DNA of 64,000 bases from an uncultured Bacteroidia bacterium (GTDB taxonomy: Bacteria; Bacteroidota; Bacteroidia; Bacteroidales; ML635J-15). The first letter of the stretch is position 1. Each line of letters opens with the position of its first letter. The stretch covers positions 1,035,346 through 1,099,345 of the forward strand of contig CADCCZ010000001.1 of assembly GCA_902800045.1 (NCBI GenBank), given 5' to 3'. The translations under genes were made by a program, and so were the position numbers. Shown here in pieces: positions 8,830-17,003 of the stretch. The notes under the pieces are model-generated. The model did no database searches and was not told the DNA's origin. It saw nothing but the letters and a program-made list of their open reading frames with translations.

Positions 8830-11679
8830 TTAAAAGTTCACATTCATCCTCCAAGTCATCACGTAATACTTGTTATCGATGATTTTACGTGGCGAGAACT
8901 TGTAGAAGAAATCAAACGAAATGCGCTTGCGGAACATATTTACAGAAATACCGGGTGCGGCATAGCCCGAGAAGTAGTCGGACTTTCTGACTCCTGCATT
9001 TGCGCCAGAGGTCGCCTCTTTTACATGTCCATAGTAGGCCGACACTTCAACAAACGGATGGAAATATTTCAGGTATGGATATTTTACTCGGCATAGCAGT
9101 CCGTAGCGAACATCCAAGGTAGTTCGCGAAACTTTGGTGTTTAGTTTGCCGTTGTCGTAGAAGCCCGAGAACTCAGCACCTACCGACAGGTAATTGAAGA
9201 TGCCGTAGGTGTATCGTCCTGCGAACACCAAAGGTTTGTAGTATTTTATGTCGCCAAGATATGGATTTATCTGGAAACCAATAGAGTGTCTGTGGAAAAT
9301 TTCCTGAAATTCCTTCTGTGATTCCAAATATGGTCTTCCGCGTTCAATCAGACTTACCTTGTTGAAGTTGACGCTATACGACAAGGCCGGCATGAATGGG
9401 AATAACGAGAACTGCCACATTTCATAGTTTCTTAAGAAATAAACGTATGGATTTCGTCTGCCGTATGCATTGATTATACTTAACGTCAAGGTTCTTTCTC
9501 CCCAGTGTAGCGACTTCATGAAATTGAATCCGATGTCAAGACGGTGATATGGTTTCATGCGGTATTCGTTTACGCCGTCGTATATATACGAGTACCTTCC
9601 GTCGATGTCGTAGAAAATTCCTGTTGGAATTGAAATCGGTGCACCAGTTGCGAACACCCAGTTTGCCGAAAGCGAAAACTTGTCGCTTGTTGCCCAGTTG
9701 AGTGAAATGCTGAAATTATGCGTACGGTCGTTGTCGGCAAGGAAATATTTGTTGTCGTTTACTCCTTCAAACTGCCGCTTTGTCTGGGCCAGCGAATAGC
9801 CGACAAAACCTGTGAGACTTCCGCGCGTCTTTGCAAACAATAATTCTATGCCCTTTGCCTTCCCGTTTCCGCCCGTAAGCACAACGTTCAAGTCGGATAT
9901 GTTTCCGGTCATTCCTTCCATGCTTATTGTGCGCGACATCATTGCGAGGTCTGACATTTTCTTGTAGTAGGCATCTACCGAAAGTTCCAACATTCCATCA
10001 AGGAAACTGCGCTCTATGCCTACATCGAACTGTTGCGACATAGCAGGCTTGACTCTGCCCGTAGACATAATCCACCTATCCTGCGGAAGACCTATAATAT
10101 AAGCTGTTACGCACTGAAGGTTCTGATGAACATGCGAATAGGCGGCCTTTACGGTGAATACCTTAGGAATATGGAACATTACCAGAGCACGAGGTTCGGG
10201 CTGCCAATATGATTTTTTGCCTCCGATATCGTAGTAATGCGTGAAACGGAATCCGATATTCGAAGATACATACTTACCAAAGTGCATTTCGCCGAGAGCA
10301 TAGGCGGAAATTTCATTGGAATAGATGTTTTTTGCCCTATTGCGCTGTTCGCTTATGACTGAATCATTTATCAAACTGATAAGTTTATTGCTATAGGGAA
10401 AAGATGTGTAAAACGATTCGGAAATGCCAGCCCTAAGAACCGACTTTCCCCACATTTTCCATTTTACATCTGCAGCAAGGCGTAAGTCCATTATGTTTAC
10501 AGCATTCTTGAAGAGCATTGAAAATATGGAATCACGCTTATTGAAGTCGTTGGACTTTGACATGCTTGTGCTGTGAAAATCTGTAAGACTTAGGTTTATG
10601 CGACTGCTGGTGCGATCGTTGAACTTGTGGTCCCACTTCAGCGATGTCATCTTGTTGCCCCACGACTGTCTCATTCTGCTGACATCACGCTTTCCATAAA
10701 GGTCGTTGCCAAGTTTATAGATGTCATCGCCTATATAAGTACCAAAACTCAATGTGTTCTTGTCGTTGAACTTATGGTTTATCTTGAAGTTTAAATCCCA
10801 GAATGTATACGCAATTTTCTGGTCGTCGAGCAACACTGCCGATACAGGGTACATTATGAGGTCGTACATGAAACGGCGTATCGAGAACAGCATCGAGGTC
10901 TTCTTGTTTTTCAGAGGACCGCCGAGACTAAGCTTGCAATTGAGCAAACCAATAGTTAGGTTTCCTCGCGTCATGTCCTCCACGTTGCGCGTTTCCACCT
11001 CCATCACCGACGACAGGCGACCACCATAATTAGCAGGAAATCCACCTTTGATAAGGTCAGCTCGCTCGATAATGTCGGCATCGAAGGTTGAGAGAAGTCC
11101 GCCTATATGATTTACAGAGAACAGCGGTGTTCCATCGAGAACATATAGGTTTTGTCCAAAATCGCCGCCACGCACGCTCAATCCTGCACGGTTTTCGCTT
11201 GTAGCGTCAACACCGGGCATAAGCTGGAAGGCTCGCATTATGTCCGATTCGCCACCAATAGTAGGAATAAGTTTTATCTGGTCGCCAGCTAGGCGCATTG
11301 TACTTACTTCGAGGCGTTTCTCTATCGGAGTCTTTTCGGTTACGGTAACCTCCGACAAGGTGTGCCCCTGCTTCATTATTATGTCGAAATGTGTGTGTTT
11401 GGTGAGTTTCAGTGCAAACATTGTTTCGGTGTAGGAAATATGCGAAACGTTTATCAGTACGCTGTCACCGTATTTGAATGTCATTTCGTAGTAGCCGTAT
11501 TCGTTTGACGAGGTACCCTTGCCCGAATACACATCGCTGAGGTTGGCATCGGCAATACGGTCGCGAGAACCTTCGCACACCACATATCCCGACAACTTTA
11601 CTTCCTGCGCTAAAACAGGACTGCAAAGCAGAAGCAAAATTGCGAACAGTAAAACTATATTTCCAACATTTCTTGTCAT
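8830..11679 (-). CDS. TonB-dependent receptor with carboxypeptidase-regulatory-like domain
   Basis: A 949-residue outer-membrane receptor. Signal peptide to about residue 25 (LLCSPVLAQ), then a CarboxypepD-regulatory-like beta-sandwich (about 28-112), a plug domain (about 120-240, with DIMRAFQLMPGVD, GLSVRGGDFGQNLYVLDG and GGFPANYGGRLSSV), and a long C-terminal beta-barrel ending WRMNVNF. Such receptors import a ligand using TonB energy; the substrate is not readable from sequence. Its ATG overlaps the stop of the DUF4249 lipoprotein gene by four bases (ATGA), so the two are translationally coupled. DUF4249 lipoproteins regularly accompany TonB receptors and probably form a surface lid or binding partner. 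Confidence 0.92.
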   Translation of the reverse strand: MTRNVGNIVLLFAILLLLCSPVLAQEVKLSGYVVCEGSRDRIADANLSDVYSGKGTSSNEYGYYEMTFKYGDSVLINVSHISYTETMFALKLTKHTHFDIIMKQGHTLSEVTVTEKTPIEKRLEVSTMRLAGDQIKLIPTIGGESDIMRAFQLMPGVDATSENRAGLSVRGGDFGQNLYVLDGTPLFSVNHIGGLLSTFDADIIERADLIKGGFPANYGGRLSSVMEVETRNVEDMTRGNLTIGLLNCKLSLGGPLKNKKTSMLFSIRRFMYDLIMYPVSAVLLDDQKIAYTFWDLNFKINHKFNDKNTLSFGTYIGDDIYKLGNDLYGKRDVSRMRQSWGNKMTSLKWDHKFNDRTSSRINLSLTDFHSTSMSKSNDFNKRDSIFSMLFKNAVNIMDLRLAADVKWKMWGKSVLRAGISESFYTSFPYSNKLISLINDSVISEQRNRAKNIYSNEISAYALGEMHFGKYVSSNIGFRFTHYYDIGGKKSYWQPEPRALVMFHIPKVFTVKAAYSHVHQNLQCVTAYIIGLPQDRWIMSTGRVKPAMSQQFDVGIERSFLDGMLELSVDAYYKKMSDLAMMSRTISMEGMTGNISDLNVVLTGGNGKAKGIELLFAKTRGSLTGFVGYSLAQTKRQFEGVNDNKYFLADNDRTHNFSISLNWATSDKFSLSANWVFATGAPISIPTGIFYDIDGRYSYIYDGVNEYRMKPYHRLDIGFNFMKSLHWGERTLTLSIINAYGRRNPYVYFLRNYEMWQFSLFPFMPALSYSVNFNKVSLIERGRPYLESQKEFQEIFHRHSIGFQINPYLGDIKYYKPLVFAGRYTYGIFNYLSVGAEFSGFYDNGKLNTKVSRTTLDVRYGLLCRVKYPYLKYFHPFVEVSAYYGHVKEATSGANAGVRKSDYFSGYAAPGISVNMFRKRISFDFFYKFSPRKIIDNKYYVMTWRMNVNF

Positions 11680-12599
11680 CTCCCAATTGTATCGTTCAAT
11701 ATTGAGTAGCCGGCAAAAATGCCGTACCCGTTCTCAACGTTCGAATAAATATTGGCCGGAATCGCATTAAGTACGTCTTGTGTTCCGACAAAACCGTCGC
11801 TTTCATAGTCCTGCATTGCCTTGGTTCGCAAATATTCGTAGTAACTTTCCGAAAGCGACATAACGCTAAAGTCGCTTCCATCGTGAATCCAGTTGCAATA
11901 GGCTTCGAGATTATAGCTTCCGCCACTGAAATATTCGTCGCTTATAAGCAGACATCTGCCGTCGAAAACAAGTGCACCGCTCTGCATAAGTACACTATCG
12001 GTATTTTTTGTCTGGCTGAAATACACAGGGAAATAACCGTGGTAGCTTTCCTCGTCGCGGTTCACACCCATGAAAATCTTGTAGTAATTGCGGGCAGGGT
12101 CGTTGTCGGTGATTTTCAGGTATAGTTTGGAAATCGGGTTTCCTTCTTCATCCACCGACACATTGTTGCGATAGTGGATGTCGCTTAATGCAGGCATAGG
12201 TGGCAAATAGGTGCCGGCGGAACAATCTCCGTATTTTGCACTCGAAGCCTCTACCTTGTACTGTGACCCGGCTTTGGGCATCTTTTCCGAAATATAAATA
12301 CCATCCTCGTAAGAAAGCGTATCAAGCACTTGCCCGTCCTCGAATACTATTACAAGCGCATCGTCTATGTATGTTGGCTCCTTTAGCGAGATTGGAAAAC
12401 CCAGACTATCGTGGTCGTATGAATCCGATGATATTGGCATAGTTAGCGACAGCGTAACACTTATAGGCTCGTCGGGAGTGATTAGCGAATTCATCACTAT
12501 CGCCTGTTTGTAGTTATTGGGAAAGTCGTAGTTTACCTGGCTCTGACAGGCGGCGAGCATACAAAGTGCCACAACCAATATTGAAATCCTTACTTTCAT
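11676..12599 (-). CDS. DUF4249 lipoprotein, TonB-receptor partner
   Basis: A 307-residue lipoprotein: signal MKVRISILVVALCMLAAC with lipobox Cys18, then QVNYDFPNNYKQAIVMNSLITPDEPISV, the typical start of DUF4249. The family is found beside TonB-dependent receptors in Bacteroidota and is thought to help capture the ligand at the cell surface; that role is inferred from context. Its ATG overlaps the stop of the upstream broken barrel gene (ATGA), and its own stop overlaps the receptor start in the same way. The three genes are therefore one translational chain. Confidence 0.85.
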   Translation of the reverse strand: MKVRISILVVALCMLAACQSQVNYDFPNNYKQAIVMNSLITPDEPISVTLSLTMPISSDSYDHDSLGFPISLKEPTYIDDALVIVFEDGQVLDTLSYEDGIYISEKMPKAGSQYKVEASSAKYGDCSAGTYLPPMPALSDIHYRNNVSVDEEGNPISKLYLKITDNDPARNYYKIFMGVNRDEESYHGYFPVYFSQTKNTDSVLMQSGALVFDGRCLLISDEYFSGGSYNLEAYCNWIHDGSDFSVMSLSESYYEYLRTKAMQDYESDGFVGTQDVLNAIPANIYSNVENGYGIFAGYSILNDTIGR

Positions 12600-13237
12600 T
12601 TGCTGTTGAAGTTATAACCGATTTTCCACCCGAAAGTAACTTTCCGCCAGTCGGCAAAAATAAGTGTTGTTGCCTTGCACATTAGGTCGATGTTGAAATG
12701 GTTTTTCCAGAAGCGGAACGACACCCCCACCGCGGCATACCACTGGAACCTGTTCTGCACATACTGCTGCCTCATCGAAAAGCCAATATCCTCCATAATC
12801 GGTTTATGAGCAGCGTACCCTCTTCTGTATCCTAGCACTATATCAGCAAAGGGACGGCACCATTCGGGCTTGTTGTAGATAAATCGTGCCATTGCCCCTA
12901 TATCGTGCCACCAATGACCAGACGAAAATTTTGTCTTATCCTTTTGCGATATGCCATCGTAATCTTCGTATGAGATATAAGAAGCTTCACCGCCTATAAG
13001 AATATTAGGATGCACGGCATAGGTATATCGGAACGCGCCATGCCATATCACATAGTTTGTTTCGAATGTCTGATTTGAAATCATCAGGTCCAAACAGTTT
13101 CCTGCTGGGTTCAGTTATACCGAAATATTATGGCGATACTCAATCTGCTGCTTGAGACGCAACTTTATGCTGTCGTTCTGCGCGAATATCGGCAGCGAAA
13201 CGAGAAAAAATACCAATATTGCAATTATCCTATTCAT
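12596..13237 (-). pseudogene. Small outer-membrane barrel family member, interrupted by a stop codon
   Basis: Read from the ATG at 13237 the frame gives a signal peptide (MNRIIAILVFFLVSLPIFAQ) and NDSIKLRLKQQIEYRHNIS, then a TAA at 13115-13117, then NPAGNCLDLMISNQT and onward to KIGYNFNSK. The paralogues at 14630 and 15358 read HNISAQVNPAG without a stop; here the segment is V-stop-L. With the stop read through, the product would be 213 residues, the same length as the paralogue at 13989-14630. The change is consistent with one C-to-T step in a CAA codon. An internal ATG at 13093 could restart translation but would lack the signal peptide. The gene ends ATGA-coupled to DUF4249. A sequencing error is the alternative. 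Confidence 0.75.
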
Positions 13238-13243
13238 ATCTAT

Positions 13244-13897
13244 TTATTTCTTTGAATTGAAGTTATACCCGATTTTCCAAGTAAAAACAAACATCTTGCT
13301 ATTTACATTGTTCCGAAATGGCGAAAATTTTATGCCGAGGTCAATGTTAATATGGTTCTGCCATATCATAAACGACATGCCAGGTGCTATATAAGCATCG
13401 AAATGATGGAAATTGTATGATGGAAAACTTTGTATTTCCTCGTCGGTAGGCTTATAATTATCCGACCAGCTATATTTGATATGCGCATAATTGTACGACA
13501 TCCCCACATCGGTGTAAGGTTTAAAGACCTGCCACCTGTTGGCAATGAAACGGGCATATCCGCCAACATTAAAAGAAATCACATTCAATATATTTTGAGT
13601 TGTACCATAATACATCAATCTTTTCTGACTAAAAAACATCAATTCCGGTCCCACCATTATGTTCTTATGTACACGGTAACCATAGCGTAGGTTTGCATAG
13701 TAATTCCGTGGCAAACCATCTTCGATACTAACGTGAGTAAAATAGTCATAAATATCTCTGTATTCTTCAAACGCCCTATTAAACTGAAACATGATGCTGT
13801 GCTTATATGGCGGCATGGAATCACAGATATAGCATGGCTGCTGTGCAAACGCCACACAACTTATTGCTAGAAAAATCAATATGACCAATCGTTTCAT
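13244..13897 (-). CDS. Small outer-membrane beta-barrel protein, divergent family member
   Basis: A 217-residue exported protein (signal MKRLVILIFLAISCVAFAQ). It shares with its neighbours the layout signal peptide, HKNIMVGPELMF strand, GGYARFIANRW.. PYTDVGMSYNY, PGMSFMIWQNHINIDLGIKF, and the C-terminal WKIGYNFNSKK, but is otherwise well diverged. Alternating aromatic strands ending in an aromatic-rich C terminus suggest a small 8-stranded outer-membrane barrel; this is inference. Its stop lies 6 bases before the start of the broken paralogue. It uses the promoter element in the 109-base repeat upstream. Confidence 0.75.
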   Translation of the reverse strand: MKRLVILIFLAISCVAFAQQPCYICDSMPPYKHSIMFQFNRAFEEYRDIYDYFTHVSIEDGLPRNYYANLRYGYRVHKNIMVGPELMFFSQKRLMYYGTTQNILNVISFNVGGYARFIANRWQVFKPYTDVGMSYNYAHIKYSWSDNYKPTDEEIQSFPSYNFHHFDAYIAPGMSFMIWQNHINIDLGIKFSPFRNNVNSKMFVFTWKIGYNFNSKK

Positions 13898-13915
13898 TCC
13901 CTAGTTTTATATTAC

Positions 13916-14024
13916 AACGCAAAGATAGGTATAATATTGCACAAGATATTTTGAAACGAACACATTTTTCACTTTTCGGGCATATCATTTATTTCTTTGA
14001 ATTGAAGTTATACCCGATTTTCCA
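13916..14024. repeat. 109-bp direct repeat, copy 1
   Basis: Differs at one position from 14653-14761. It spans a promoter element (TATCTTTG on the minus strand, 13920-13927), the intergenic gap and the 3' end of the neighbouring barrel gene, showing that the duplicated unit included regulatory DNA. Confidence 0.9.
13920..13927 (-). promoter_or_regulatory. -7 element for the barrel gene at 13897
   Basis: Minus-strand TATCTTTG, an exact TAnnTTTG match 23 bases before the ATG; no clear -33 TTTG. Confidence 0.5.
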
Positions 14025-14630
14025 AGTTACATCCCATTTTCCATTGATAAAATACCAGTTTGATGCCCTAAACATCACATCTATGTTGAAATGATTCTGC
14101 CAAAATCGGAACGACATCCCAGCGGCAGCATACCACTGGAAAGTATTGCCAATATACATCTGTGTAGGCTTGAATGTATCCGTATTAGATATAATATTAT
14201 CATCACAAAACCAATATAGTCGCCTGTATCCGAGTTCTATGTCGGCAAAAGGGCGGCACCATTTCAATCCATTGTATATGAATCGCGCCATCGGTCCATA
14301 ATAATGTACCCAATAACCGTGGTCCCTTTCGTTCTGATTCTTAGAATCATTTGGGAAATGATTGTATGAATTATAAGCTGCTTCTCCGCCAAGCAATATG
14401 TTTGGATGTAGTGTATATGTATATCTTAATGCTGCATTCCATTCCACAAAATTGGTTTTTGTTGTCATGTTCGAAATCATAAGGGAAAGGTAACTTCCTG
14501 CAGGATTTACCTGTGCCGAAATGTTATGGCGGTACTCAATCTGCTGCTTGGGACGCAACTTTATGCTGTCGTTCTGCGCAAATACACAACAGCTTAACAG
14601 CAACATATACAACAATATCAATCGGTTCAT
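13989..14630 (-). CDS. Small outer-membrane beta-barrel protein, family member
   Basis: A 213-residue exported protein: signal MNRLILLYMLLLSCCVFAQ, then NDSIKLRPKQQIEYRHNISAQ, YTYTLHPNILLGGEAAYNS, a central GPMARFIYNGLKWCRPFADIELGYRR and the C-terminal WQNHFNIDVMFRAS.. WKIGYNFNSKK. It is clearly paralogous to the genes at 15358 and 13237. No family name is recognised. Beta-rich strands and the aromatic C terminus suggest an outer-membrane barrel. The TATCTTTG element at 14657-14664 lies 27 bases upstream of its ATG. Confidence 0.8.
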   Translation of the reverse strand: MNRLILLYMLLLSCCVFAQNDSIKLRPKQQIEYRHNISAQVNPAGSYLSLMISNMTTKTNFVEWNAALRYTYTLHPNILLGGEAAYNSYNHFPNDSKNQNERDHGYWVHYYGPMARFIYNGLKWCRPFADIELGYRRLYWFCDDNIISNTDTFKPTQMYIGNTFQWYAAAGMSFRFWQNHFNIDVMFRASNWYFINGKWDVTWKIGYNFNSKK

Positions 14631-14652
14631 GTTAAAATGCTTTTATATGCAT

Positions 14653-14761
14653 AACGCAAAGATAGGTATAATATTACACAAGATATTTTGAAACGAACAC
14701 ATTTTTCACTTTTCGGGCATATCATTTATTTCTTTGAATTGAAGTTATACCCGATTTTCCA
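14653..14761. repeat. 109-bp direct repeat, copy 2
   Basis: Near-identical to 13916-14024 (one base change, G versus A). Contains the TATCTTTG element of the gene at 14630 and the last codons of the gene at 14726. Confidence 0.9.
14657..14664 (-). promoter_or_regulatory. -7 element for the barrel gene at 14630
   Basis: Minus-strand TATCTTTG inside repeat copy 2, 27 bases before the ATG. Confidence 0.5.
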
Positions 14762-15358
14762 CCCGAAAGTAACCCTTCGCAAGTCGGCAAAACTCAATGT
14801 AGAAGCCTTGCACATAAGGTCGATGTTGAAATGGTTTTGCCAGAAGCGGAACGACACCCCAACCGCGGCATACCACTGGAACCTATTATATGTATATAGA
14901 TAACTGTTCCTCTCTGGGCTGTAATCCTTGCCAAAAACGTATGACCTGCGGTAGCCTATTACTATGTCGGCAAAAGGTCGGCACCACTGCGGCTTGTTGT
15001 ATATGAACCTTGCCAATGCTCCTACATCGTGCGACCAATAGCCAATTTCCAGCTTGGTCTTGTCCTTTTGCGAATCGGCGTTGTAATATTCAAACGACGT
15101 ATATGATGCTTCAGCGCCCACTAGAATATTGGGATGCACAGTATAGGTATATCTTATTGCGCCATGCCAGTTCACGTAATTGCTTTCGGTGGTCTGATTT
15201 GAAATCATCAGATCTAAGTAATCGCCAGCAGGATTTACCTGCGCCGAGATGTTGTGTCGGTACTCAATCTGCTGCTTCGAGCGAGACTTTGTGGTATCGT
15301 TCTGCGCAAACACACAACAGCTTAACAGCAACATATACAACACTATCAATCGCTTCAT
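14726..15358 (-). CDS. Small outer-membrane beta-barrel protein, first of four
   Basis: A 210-residue exported protein. The open frame extends back to 15388, but the ATG at 15358 gives a proper signal peptide (MKRLIVLYMLLLSCCVFAQ) matching the paralogues, and a TATTTTTG promoter element lies just upstream at 15386-15393. The mature part has IEYRHNISAQVNPAG, YTYTVHPNILVGAEASY, ALARFIYNKPQWCRPFADIVIGYRR, WYAAVGVSFRFWQNHFNIDLM and WKIGYNFNSKK. It is closest to the broken copy at 12596-13237. Function is unknown; surface location is inferred. Confidence 0.8.
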   Translation of the reverse strand: MKRLIVLYMLLLSCCVFAQNDTTKSRSKQQIEYRHNISAQVNPAGDYLDLMISNQTTESNYVNWHGAIRYTYTVHPNILVGAEASYTSFEYYNADSQKDKTKLEIGYWSHDVGALARFIYNKPQWCRPFADIVIGYRRSYVFGKDYSPERNSYLYTYNRFQWYAAVGVSFRFWQNHFNIDLMCKASTLSFADLRRVTFGWKIGYNFNSKK

Positions 15359-15385
15359 ACTAAACATGCTTTTATATGCATAACA

Positions 15386-15393
15386 CAAAAATA
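15386..15393 (-). promoter_or_regulatory. -7 element heading the barrel/DUF4249/TonB string
   Basis: Minus-strand TATTTTTG fits TAnnTTTG, 28 bases before the ATG at 15358. The surrounding sequence resembles the two 109-bp repeats, so it is a third, older copy of the same promoter region. Confidence 0.5.
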
Positions 15394-15491
15394 GTTATAA
15401 TATTGCACAAAAAAAAATATTTCGTAAGATATATTATGTAGAAGATTTGTGATTTTTCTGCCATTTCCGTTACAGGAATTGTCTCGGGAAA

Positions 15492-16541
15492 CTACTGCAT
15501 AAGTTTTGTGTAGTGGCATTCCATAATCTCAGCCGAATCAAAATTATGAAGATGCATGGCTCCTCCCAGACAATTGTTGTAAACCTTACAACATGCACAT
15601 TTACCGACTTTTGTCCAGCTGCGGTCGCGGAACTTCTCGAAACGGTTGTCCCATACATCAAGCAGGTTGTCAGTATATATATTTCCTTGCGCAAACCTCC
15701 TGTCAATATTAGGGCAAGCAGAAATAGAACCATCGATAAGCACCGAACCAATATTTATCCCTGCGCGACAGAAATAATGCCAATCACGCACCTTGCGGTC
15801 GTACTTGCCGAGATAGGCCTCGCAACTGAACTTGGCATCTATCCTGCCCTCCTTGCGCGTTTCGACTATGAAGTCCATAAGTTGCTTCAACTGAACGCCA
15901 TCCAGACGCAAGCCATCGTCGGCTGCCGCCCTTCCAATAGGCGCAATGGTGAAAAAACGCCATGCCTTGACCTTGTGGGCAATTAGCAATTGTTTCATCT
16001 CTGCAAGTTCGCCAATGTTCATCGGACTCACGCAAGTGACAATATCGTAGGTTGGCAGACGTTTTTCGTTGGCAATCAAATCGATGGCATTCATCACCCT
16101 GTCGAAAGAGCCTTGTCGCTTACGAAAGGCATCGTGAGTATCGCGCAATCCATCGAGGCTAAGGGTAATGCTCGAAAGCCCAGCCGCCATAAGCTTGCGG
16201 TGCATAGCCTCATCGTAGGCATAACCATTGGTGACAATGCTCCACAAAAAACCATGTCGGCGCAGTTCGCGTCCGCAGTCGGCAAGGTCGGCACGCACAA
16301 GCGGTTCGCCTCCAGTAATGACAACGAATACCGAATTACGCTTGTAACGCTGCTCAAGCGGCAAAATCGCCTTCAGAAAATCGTCGAACGGCATATCCTT
16401 GTACTCCGACGAAACAGCGCAGTCGGAACCACAATGCCGACAATTGAGATTGCAGCGCTGGGTACATTCCCAAAACAGGTAATTCAGCTCGTGAATCTGC
16501 GTTTCCTTTTTTCGGAAATAATTATGAAATGCCTGAAGCAT
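15492..16541 (-). CDS. Radical SAM/SPASM enzyme of the rSAM/lipoprotein system
   Basis: A 349-residue radical SAM enzyme. The [4Fe-4S]-SAM motif CxxxCxxC is at Cys30, Cys34 and Cys37 (CNLNCRHC), followed by ITGGEPLVR. The C terminus is a SPASM-type region with clustered cysteines: FCRAGINIG, ISACPNI, GKCACCKVYNNCLGG, and a last Cys near the end. SPASM enzymes usually modify peptides using extra iron-sulfur clusters. The gene directly follows a small lipoprotein gene (3-base gap), the arrangement I recall for the Bacteroidota rSAM/lipoprotein pair (TIGR04133/TIGR04134). The likely substrate is the lipoprotein or its start region, but no product is known. Cytoplasmic. Confidence 0.85.
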   Translation of the reverse strand: MLQAFHNYFRKKETQIHELNYLFWECTQRCNLNCRHCGSDCAVSSEYKDMPFDDFLKAILPLEQRYKRNSVFVVITGGEPLVRADLADCGRELRRHGFLWSIVTNGYAYDEAMHRKLMAAGLSSITLSLDGLRDTHDAFRKRQGSFDRVMNAIDLIANEKRLPTYDIVTCVSPMNIGELAEMKQLLIAHKVKAWRFFTIAPIGRAAADDGLRLDGVQLKQLMDFIVETRKEGRIDAKFSCEAYLGKYDRKVRDWHYFCRAGINIGSVLIDGSISACPNIDRRFAQGNIYTDNLLDVWDNRFEKFRDRSWTKVGKCACCKVYNNCLGGAMHLHNFDSAEIMECHYTKLMQ

Positions 16542-16544
16542 AGA

Positions 16545-16931
16545 CTACTTTGCAGCAAGCGAGATATTAATGTCTGTATAATCGGAAACAATTAGCGTGT
16601 CGAGTGGTGCGTAACGGTCCAAGGTATCAGAAAAATTAAGGTTGAAGCCTTCATCGTTGTCATCATAGACCATAAACGTCAAGCTGAACTGTCCGTTTTC
16701 GTCCGAAACTGCAACCTCGTCGGATACGTCGGCTGAAACACAGATTCCCGAAAGAGGCTGTGACGAAACACTGTCGGTAACCATTCCTGACATCTTCACC
16801 TCGTAGCTAAAGCTTTCTTCGACACGATAGTTTGGTGTGCCGTAGCAAGCCTGCATAACGAACATCATCGATGTAAACGCCGATGTCATAAGCATTCCCC
16901 TGAAAAACTTGTATGTCTTATGTTTTTCCAT
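16545..16931 (-). CDS. Small lipoprotein partner of the radical SAM enzyme
   Basis: A 128-residue lipoprotein. A long basic N terminus (MEKHKTYKFFRG) leads into a hydrophobic segment and the lipobox VMQAC with Cys29, followed directly by YG (ACYG), the signature I recall for the rSAM-associated lipoprotein family (TIGR04134). The mature part resembles a carboxypeptidase-regulatory-like beta-sandwich (VKMSGMVTDSVSSQPLSGI.. VSDENGQFSLTF). It is first in a two-gene operon with the radical SAM gene; a TAACTTTG promoter element is 26 bases upstream. Whether the radical SAM enzyme modifies this protein is inference from the constant pairing. Confidence 0.8.
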   Translation of the reverse strand: MEKHKTYKFFRGMLMTSAFTSMMFVMQACYGTPNYRVEESFSYEVKMSGMVTDSVSSQPLSGICVSADVSDEVAVSDENGQFSLTFMVYDDNDEGFNLNFSDTLDRYAPLDTLIVSDYTDINISLAAK

Positions 16932-16956
16932 ATTTCTACCTGTTTAAACGTTGTGA

Positions 16957-16964
16957 CAAAGTTA
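16957..16964 (-). promoter_or_regulatory. -7 element of the rSAM/lipoprotein operon
   Basis: Minus-strand TAACTTTG matches TAnnTTTG, 26 bases before the lipoprotein ATG, in the gap after mrdB. Confidence 0.5.
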
Positions 16965-17003
16965 AGATTATTTTACATACGAATGACTTTCAGTGCAAAA
17001 ATT

